A stretch of DNA of 36,144 nt from NCBI GenBank assembly GCA_016179965.1, contig JACPCF010000021.1, positions 1 to 36,144 of the forward strand. The letters run 5' to 3'. The position numbers were made by a program, and so were the translations under genes. The notes beneath the pieces are model-generated. The model ran no database searches and had not been told where the DNA came from. It worked only from the letters and a program-made list of their open reading frames with translations. Every line of letters begins with the position of its first letter. The stretch's first letter is position 1. Shown one piece after another: positions 32,048 to 36,144 of the stretch. This stretch comes from Candidatus Rokuibacteriota bacterium. GTDB lineage: Bacteria; Methylomirabilota; Methylomirabilia; Rokubacteriales; CSP1-6.

Positions 32048-32349
32048 CGGCGTGCTGCCAGCTCCTTGACCTTCCGCTCGATCTCCTCGCGCGTCAGGAC
32101 GCCTTTTTCCACCATGATCGTCTCGACGGCGTGGAGCCACCGCTCGTAGTACTTGGACTTCTCGTACGCCGCCGGCTCCATGCTCTCGATCGCCCGGCGC
32201 AGCTCGTCCACCCTCATCACGCGCTTCTGGGGGCTCATCAGGAGCATGGCGATCGCGTCGGTCCGCTTCTCCCACCAGGACAGGTCGTGTTCGGACTTGT
32301 CCACCGGGCCCGCGCCGGGCCGGCCTCCTCGATCGTGCACCCGCGACAT
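32044..32349 (-). CDS. Nitrile hydratase beta subunit, N-terminal half as separate gene
   Basis: A 101-residue helical protein matching the N-terminal domain of nitrile hydratase beta. It begins with RVHDRGGRPGAGPV (the HDxGGxxGxGPV block), then WWEKRTDAIAMLLMS, and has YYERWLHAVETIMVEKGVLT, also typical of beta chains. Nitrile hydratase activators resemble this domain too, but the HDxGG block favours a structural subunit. AAAGGAG precedes the ATG by six bases. First gene of the operon, downstream of a promoter and a palindromic operator. Confidence 0.9.
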   Translation of the reverse strand: MSRVHDRGGRPGAGPVDKSEHDLSWWEKRTDAIAMLLMSPQKRVMRVDELRRAIESMEPAAYEKSKYYERWLHAVETIMVEKGVLTREEIERKVKELAARR

Positions 32350-32361
32350 CGGCGTCTCCTT

Positions 32362-32384
32362 TGTTCACCTGCTTCGGGTGAACA
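32362..32384 (-). promoter_or_regulatory. Palindromic operator at the nitrile hydratase transcription start
   Basis: TGTTCACC and GGTGAACA form a perfect 8-bp inverted repeat around seven bases. It begins one base after the -10 box of the leftward promoter, so it spans the expected transcription start and lies just before the AAAGGAG ribosome binding site. It could be a repressor operator, or a 5' UTR hairpin next to the ribosome binding site. It is 51 bases from the -10 box of the divergent radical SAM gene, and its regulator is unknown. Confidence 0.7.
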
Positions 32385-32385
32385 C

Positions 32386-32413
32386 ATACTACCCGTCCAC
32401 GTCGGCATGTCAA
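32386..32413 (-). promoter_or_regulatory. Sigma-70-type promoter of nitrile hydratase operon
   Basis: On the minus strand TTGACA (32413-32408), a 16-base spacer and TAGTAT (32391-32386). The -35 is perfect. The palindrome immediately follows the -10 box. Confidence 0.72.
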
Positions 32414-32434
32414 CCTCGCCTGGCCGCCCGCTGG

Positions 32435-32440
32435 TATAAT
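32435..32440 (+). promoter_or_regulatory. -10 box (TATAAT) for radical SAM gene
   Basis: A perfect TATAAT six bases before GTG at 32447. No Shine-Dalgarno sequence and no recognisable -35 element. Confidence 0.55.
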
Positions 32441-32446
32441 CTGGCC

Positions 32447-33445
32447 GTGCTCGCCGAGACGGCTTTCAGCGTCAGGGCGCGGGAGTTCGAGCCGGCCTAC
32501 TTCAGGCTCGGCGTCGCCGAGATCGAGCGCCGGGCGGCGGAGGCCGTGGCCGCCCTGGCCTCCTGCCAGGTCTGCCCCCGCAACTGCCGGGTGGACCGCC
32601 TCCACGACAAGACGGCCGTCTGCAGGTCGGGGCGCTACGCGCTGGTGAGCTCCCACTTCCCCCATTTCGGCGAGGAGGACTGCCTCCGCGGCTGGAAGGG
32701 CTCGGGCACGATCTTCTTCTCCTGGTGTAATTTGCGCTGCATTTTTTGTCAGAATTGGGACGTCAGCCAGAAGGGAGAGGGGGCGGTGGTGACCCCGGAG
32801 CGGCTGGCGGACATGATGCTGGAGCTCCAGGCCATCGGCTGCCACAACATCAACTTCGTCACGCCCGAGCACGTGGTGCCCCAGATCCTGGAGGCCCTGC
32901 CGCTGGCGATCCGGGGCGGCCTCCGCCTCCCCATCGTGTACAACACGAGCGCCTACGACAGCCTGGAGAGCATCCGGTGGATGGACGGCATCGTGGACAT
33001 CTACATGCCGGACTTCAAGGTGTGGGACGGCGTGGTGGCCAAGCGGTACTTGAAAGCGCCAGATTATCCGGCAGCCGCACAGAAGGCCATCAGCGAGATG
33101 CACGAGCAGGTGGGGCCGCTGGTCATGGACGAGCACGGGCTCGCCAAGCGCGGGCTCCTGGTCCGCCACCTGGTGATGCCGGGCATGCTGGAAGAGACGC
33201 GGCAGATCATGACCTGGCTCGCCCGCGAGCTCTCGCCCGACACCTACGTCAACGTGATGGCGCAGTATTATCCGGCCGGGGTCGTCTCCGACGAGAAGTA
33301 CCCGGAGATCAACCGGCGGCTCTTCACCGGGGAGTACGCCGAGGCCGTGACGATCGCCCGTGAGGCCGGGCTCTGGCGCCTGGACGAGCGCCGTCCCCGC
33401 CTGCCCCTTCTTCGGCTGACGGTCACTGGCCCTAGAACACGGTGA
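32447..33445 (+). CDS. Radical SAM protein (PflX/COG1313-like)
   Basis: A 332-residue radical SAM protein of the COG1313 group. The cluster motif is CNLRCIFCQNWDVS (CxxxCxxC), preceded by the family's GWKGSGTIFFSWC. An N-terminal Cys-rich part, CQVCPRNCRVDR, also typical of the group, may bind a second cluster. The C-terminus has GILLVRHLVMPG-like and VNVMAQYYPAG blocks. The group resembles pyruvate-formate-lyase activases but has no confirmed substrate. The GTG at 32447 lies six bases after a perfect TATAAT; a longer in-frame extension to 32153 crosses the nitrile hydratase genes and is rejected. It is divergent from the nitrile hydratase operon. Confidence 0.9.
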   Translation: MLAETAFSVRAREFEPAYFRLGVAEIERRAAEAVAALASCQVCPRNCRVDRLHDKTAVCRSGRYALVSSHFPHFGEEDCLRGWKGSGTIFFSWCNLRCIFCQNWDVSQKGEGAVVTPERLADMMLELQAIGCHNINFVTPEHVVPQILEALPLAIRGGLRLPIVYNTSAYDSLESIRWMDGIVDIYMPDFKVWDGVVAKRYLKAPDYPAAAQKAISEMHEQVGPLVMDEHGLAKRGLLVRHLVMPGMLEETRQIMTWLARELSPDTYVNVMAQYYPAGVVSDEKYPEINRRLFTGEYAEAVTIAREAGLWRLDERRPRLPLLRLTVTGPRTR

Positions 33446-33500
33446 TCTGGGAATTTAGAAAGGGCTTGAAGTGTGCGTTACGTGGCCGGGAGGTACAGGT

Positions 33501-34400
33501 ATGAGTACCGAAACGACTGATCTGCGATCGATTCGAGCAGGCACGGTTGTCGCCCTCTGGCGCTATCCGGTGAAGTCGATGATGGGGGAGGAGCTGAACG
33601 CCTCGCACGCCGAGGTTCGGGGGCTCGTGGGAGACCGCGCCTATGCTGTTGTCGACGAGGCTACTGGGAAAGTCGCCAGCGCGAAGAACCCGAGGCTTTG
33701 GGCCCGATTGTTCGACTGCCGCGCAGCGGTCGTCGAGCCGCCCGAGCCTGGCCACCCTCTGCCGCCGGTCCGCATCACCCTCCCCGATGGACGGACCGTC
33801 CGGAGCGACGAACCCGGCGTCGATAAGGCGCTCTCGGAGGTGCTGGGGCGGCGAGTGTGTCTGGCGGCGAGCGCTCCGGAGGGCGCCCGCTTGGAGGAGT
33901 ACTTCCCGGACCTTGAGGGGCTCTCGCCCGAGGGGTACCGCGATACGGTAACCGAGCTCCCCCTGGCGGAGGCGGCGCCGGGGGGGACCTTCTTCGACCT
34001 CGCGGCCTTCCACCTCCTCACGGCGCAGACGATCGATGCCCTGCGGCGAGCGTACCCGGACGGGCGGGTCGAGCCGCGCCGTTTCCGGCCGAACGTCGTC
34101 ATCCGCGCCGAGGGCAGCTCGGAGGGCTTCGTCGAGAACGATTGGGTGGGGCGTGTGCTCGGGATCGGATCCAGCCTTAAGATCAAGGTTCTGATTCCGA
34201 CGATGCGATGCGTGATGACGACCCTCGCTCAGGATGACCTGCCCGCCGATCCGGGGATCCTGCGGGCAACCGTCCGCGCGAACCCCGTTCTGGTCCGCGA
34301 CCGAGGCAGGTACCCGTGCATAGGCGTCTATGGGAGCCTTGCGCGCCGGTTGTCTTCCGGCGGCGAGATCCGCCGCGGTGACCCAGTGACCCTCGAGTAG
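33501..34400 (+). CDS. MOSC domain protein (YcbX/mARC-like)
   Basis: A 299-residue protein with an N-terminal MOSC beta-barrel (ALWRYPVKSMMGEEL, ASHAEVRGLVGDRAYAVVD) and a MOSC core (RFRPNVVIRAEG, IPTMRCVMTTLAQ, GVYGSLARRL, GGEIRRGDPVTLE). The Cys in MRCVMTTLAQ matches the molybdenum-ligating Cys of mARC/YcbX, which reduce N-hydroxylated compounds. GGGAGG at 33488-33493 is seven bases before the ATG at 33501; an upstream GTG at 33471 would add ten atypical residues. No ferredoxin domain is attached, so an external electron donor is needed. Confidence 0.9.
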   Translation: MSTETTDLRSIRAGTVVALWRYPVKSMMGEELNASHAEVRGLVGDRAYAVVDEATGKVASAKNPRLWARLFDCRAAVVEPPEPGHPLPPVRITLPDGRTVRSDEPGVDKALSEVLGRRVCLAASAPEGARLEEYFPDLEGLSPEGYRDTVTELPLAEAAPGGTFFDLAAFHLLTAQTIDALRRAYPDGRVEPRRFRPNVVIRAEGSSEGFVENDWVGRVLGIGSSLKIKVLIPTMRCVMTTLAQDDLPADPGILRATVRANPVLVRDRGRYPCIGVYGSLARRLSSGGEIRRGDPVTLE

Positions 34401-34800
34401 GGTAAAATGCTCGCCCTGCCTCGTGTAGCGTCCAGGGCGGGCTTGTGGCACCGCCCCGAGCGTCCTGAAGGAGCTCAACGACCCGTCGACGATCAGCGCT
34501 GATGGGCACTTTGCCGATGGCTTTTCGGAAGAGTCACAGTTGTTCAAGGAAAGCACGAGTGGCGGGGCGCTTTTCTTCAATTCTGAAAAGTAAGTGATCC
34601 AGGAACAGGCCGGGCAGCTCACTAAAGGTAGACCTTGACTTTTAGGGCAACTGCATATCATTGGGGCGCAGGAGTTCGGCGCCGGGCTGGAAGTTGGCGG
34701 AAGACAAGGAGGTACGCGAGAGGCATGAAGTGGTGCGATTTCGGGATAGGCTGCGGTAGGCGGCAAGGTTTGCCGTGTTAGGCTCTTCCGCCTAATCCGC
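34401..34800. other. Lower-GC intergenic island with possible gene fragment
   Basis: About 400 bases without a credible gene. An open frame without start codon (34429-34593) reads VLKELNDPSTISADGHFADG and continues FSEESQLFKESTSGGALFF before a TAA, a coherent-looking peptide end that I cannot identify. From about 34540 to 34720 the DNA is visibly AT-richer than the chromosome. Near the right end (34753-34807) lie short inverted repeats (CGGCAA/TTGCCG, TTAGGC/GCCTAA) leading to GTTAGAGC. Confidence 0.45.
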
Positions 34801-34824
34801 GTTAGAGCTCAACGGAGGGAAGCT

Positions 34825-35214
34825 ATGGATCAAAACCAAGCGGTCTCGGTCGAAACATTGAAGGCAATCGCCAATGCATTCAATGCCCACGATCTGGACG
34901 CCATCATGGAGTTCTTTGCCGACGATTGTTCGCTGGACATGCCCCGTGGGCCGGAACCCTGGGGACAGCGCTTTATAGGCAAAGCGGCCGTGCGCGAGGG
35001 GTTAGCGACACGCTTCAAAGGCCTCCCAGACGTGCACTACGGTGATGACCGACACTGGGTTAGTGGCAATATGGGCGTCTCTGAGTGGCTACTGACCGGT
35101 ACGACGCCTGACGGACGCCAAGTGCGCGTACGCGGATGCGACCACTGGGAGTTTCGAGACGGGAAGGTCATTAGGAAGGACTCGTATTGGAAGATCGTTG
35201 AGAAACCGGCATGA
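34825..35214 (+). CDS. SnoaL/NTF2-like protein, candidate integron cassette gene
   Basis: A 129-residue alpha+beta barrel protein of the SnoaL_2/NTF2 superfamily: LKAIANAFNAHDLDAIMEFF, DCSLDMPRGPEPWGQRFIG, a central GLPDVHYGDDRHWV, and a C-terminal DHWEFRDGKVIRKDSYW. Members are small hydrolases, isomerases or ligand binders; the substrate is unknown. GGAGGGA lies six bases before the ATG. Codon use is less GC-rich (about 54% by eye) than the neighbours, which suggests acquisition. An attC-like element starts directly after its stop codon and GTTAGAGC lies 24 bases upstream, the layout of a one-gene integron cassette. Confidence 0.85.
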   Translation: MDQNQAVSVETLKAIANAFNAHDLDAIMEFFADDCSLDMPRGPEPWGQRFIGKAAVREGLATRFKGLPDVHYGDDRHWVSGNMGVSEWLLTGTTPDGRQVRVRGCDHWEFRDGKVIRKDSYWKIVEKPA

Positions 35215-35283
35215 CGTTCCCGCGCTAACTGCGGGTCGGAGCCGACGGGCTACCGCGCGCGGCTCATCCCAGCGTTTAGGCGA
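35215..35283 (+). repeat. attC-like recombination site (59-base element)
   Basis: Outer arms GCGCTAAC (35222-35229) and GTTTAGGCG (35274-35282) are near-complementary R''/R' sites. Inner arms GGGTCGGAGCCG (35233-35244) and CGGCTCATCCC (35260-35270) pair (GAGCCG with CGGCTC, GGG with CCC) with one extra base on the left arm, like the extrahelical base that orients IntI binding. The variable loop is only about 15 bases. The element begins eight bases after the SnoaL stop, and it closely resembles the aadA-type attC (AAGCCGACG...GCGGCTTAACTC). R' departs from GTTRRRY by T at position 4 and G at position 7, so it may be degenerate. Confidence 0.62.
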
Positions 35284-35947
35284 CGATGACATGCTCGTGC
35301 GTGAGGATGAAGGGAGGCCGGCCCGGGGCCAGGAAGTTCGGCTCGTCGGCCAGGAGCCGCGAGAAGTCCTCAGACGCCGTCCAGGCACGTATGGCGTCGG
35401 TCGAATCGAACCAGGCGATCGCCGCGCCGTCCCAGGGCGGCGTCCGGCCGGCCTCATAGATCGAGCGCCGTGTGTGGCTCTGCACCAGGCGGCGCACGAA
35501 GGGGCTCTGCGCGGCCAGGGGGCCGTGGACCTCGCGCCAGTAGCGCTGGAAGTCGTCGACAGCCATGCCGGGCTTCCGCCGGGCGAACCCAATGCTCTTT
35601 ACCGCGTCCGCCGGGATTGGCCCGTCCTTGATCAAGCGCTCCTCGGTGATAATGGACAGGGTGTTGGCCGCGTCCAGGAAGTTCGTTTCGTCTGCCCGCA
35701 CAGCATCGAGTTCGGGCGTCCCGGCCAGGGCGCGCAGGGCGTCGGTCGTGTCGAACCAGTCCTCGGCGACACCGTCGTAGACAGGTTCGCCCTTCCGATA
35801 GCTGCCTGGCCGGGTGTGAGACTGGACGTAGCGGCGGAGGCCGGGGAGCCGCATCACCACGTCGGAATGGCGTACACGCCAGTATCGCTGGAAGTCCTCC
35901 ACCGACATCCCGGGCTTGCGCTTGAGCAGCACCATCAACTTGACCAT
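35276..35947 (-). CDS. Tandem EthD-domain protein
   Basis: A 223-residue protein made of two EthD/Dabb-like ferredoxin folds. The first repeat (residues about 1-100) has KLMVLLKRKPGMSVEDFQRYW and the second (about 113-215) KSIGFARRKPGMAVDDFQRYW, each followed by RRYVQSHTR/RRLVQSHTR and an AEDWFDTTDALRAL/AIAWFDSTDAIRAW block. EthD proteins are associated with cytochrome P450-dependent ether degradation or act as small oxygenase-like folds; no P450 is nearby. GGAGG precedes the ATG at 35947 by four bases. The TAA stop lies inside the R' arm of the attC-like site. Confidence 0.88.
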   Translation of the reverse strand: MVKLMVLLKRKPGMSVEDFQRYWRVRHSDVVMRLPGLRRYVQSHTRPGSYRKGEPVYDGVAEDWFDTTDALRALAGTPELDAVRADETNFLDAANTLSIITEERLIKDGPIPADAVKSIGFARRKPGMAVDDFQRYWREVHGPLAAQSPFVRRLVQSHTRRSIYEAGRTPPWDGAAIAWFDSTDAIRAWTASEDFSRLLADEPNFLAPGRPPFILTHEHVIVA

Positions 35948-36070
35948 CGGTCCTCCCCCCTCGGGCCTGGACCTTCCAGACGACGTATGATATCTCGTAT
36001 CCAAGGCGTCCAGCGAGTGGGGCCGCTGACGCACAACTTTAGGCATCTGAGCGGCCGAAGGTCGCGATGA

Positions 36071-36144
36071 CCACGCCGGCACGAAACGTTCGGGACTATC
36101 CGCCCGGCTGTAGCGCTCTTGGTTTTCCCTGGAACAGACCGATC
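36071..36144. other. Right window edge, nothing assignable
   Basis: The last bases contain no start, RNA or repeat that can be supported. Positions 35948-36070 are the leader of the tandem EthD gene, with an AT-rich CGTATGATATCTCGTAT (35985-36001), a direct repeat of CGTAT around GATATC that may be part of its promoter. Confidence 0.3.

Noticed and set aside
33432-34766. Minus-strand frame of 444 codons over the MOSC gene and the island
   Set aside because: Mostly antisense to the MOSC gene; the part in the island has no family similarity.
34645-34783. A full second attC (GGGCAAC to GTTAGGC) before the SnoaL gene
   Set aside because: The inner arms do not pair, so only the GTTAGAGC boundary and short hairpins are reported.

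Overview
The window reads as one contiguous stretch of a high-GC (about 68-70% by eye) bacterial chromosome from an uncultured soil or sediment lineage. Dense short operons with 1-4 base stop/start overlaps, frequent GTG starts, abundant acyl-CoA and amino-acid catabolism genes and a nitrile hydratase are reminiscent of Candidatus Rokubacteria/Methylomirabilota. That placement is an inference from gene content, not proven here. No rRNA, tRNA, CRISPR array, transposase or integrase was found.

Layout. Positions 1-2050 (+) hold the 3' end of a malic enzyme, a small 'virulence factor'-family protein, a DksA/TraR zinc-finger protein behind a candidate sigma-54 promoter and followed by a clear terminator, and a PlsC-type acyltransferase. 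Positions 2142-4923 (-) are an operon of threonine ammonia-lyase, a thiolase-like protein and a DUF35 OB-fold partner. Next comes an isoaspartyl peptidase/asparaginase (-). Positions 6120-9299 hold a LivG-type ATPase, a family 5 uracil-DNA glycosylase, a decayed LivM permease remnant (-) and an MFS transporter. Positions 9307-15261 (+) hold an active and an inactive M16 peptidase subunit with a HlyD/ABC-2 efflux cassette between them. Positions 15298-19981 (+) hold a secreted unknown, a thioredoxin-like protein lacking one active-site Cys, a polytopic membrane protein, a quinone oxidoreductase, a 24-codon stub of an acyl-CoA synthetase and an AsmA-like protein. After a heptad-repeat protein and an internally deleted methyltransferase (-) come citrate synthase, a GT2 glycosyltransferase and a DapF-like epimerase with both expected catalytic Cys positions read as Ser. 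Positions 23695-31105 (-) are mostly envelope and signalling genes, including a periplasmic FKBP, a membrane protein with a duplicated His/Asp/PPH motif, and a class III cyclase/AAA/TPR protein. A three-gene, split-beta nitrile hydratase follows (31113-32349, -), sharing a divergent promoter region and a palindromic operator with a COG1313 radical SAM gene. The right end has a MOSC protein, a lower-GC island with a SnoaL gene that looks like a solitary integron cassette ending in an attC-like site, and a tandem EthD protein.

Two patterns run through the window. First, many transcription units place a -10 box only 6-9 bases before the start codon, with no Shine-Dalgarno sequence, which predicts leaderless mRNAs; genes inside operons instead use stop/start overlaps or good ribosome binding sites. 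Second, two families of dispersed GC-rich palindromes sit between genes, and three gene remnants (LivM, methyltransferase, acyl-CoA synthetase) mark past deletions.

Strongest leads: the leaderless promoter architecture, the solitary attC-bounded cassette, the split nitrile hydratase operon linked to a large cyclase/ATPase sensor, and the duplicated PPH membrane protein.
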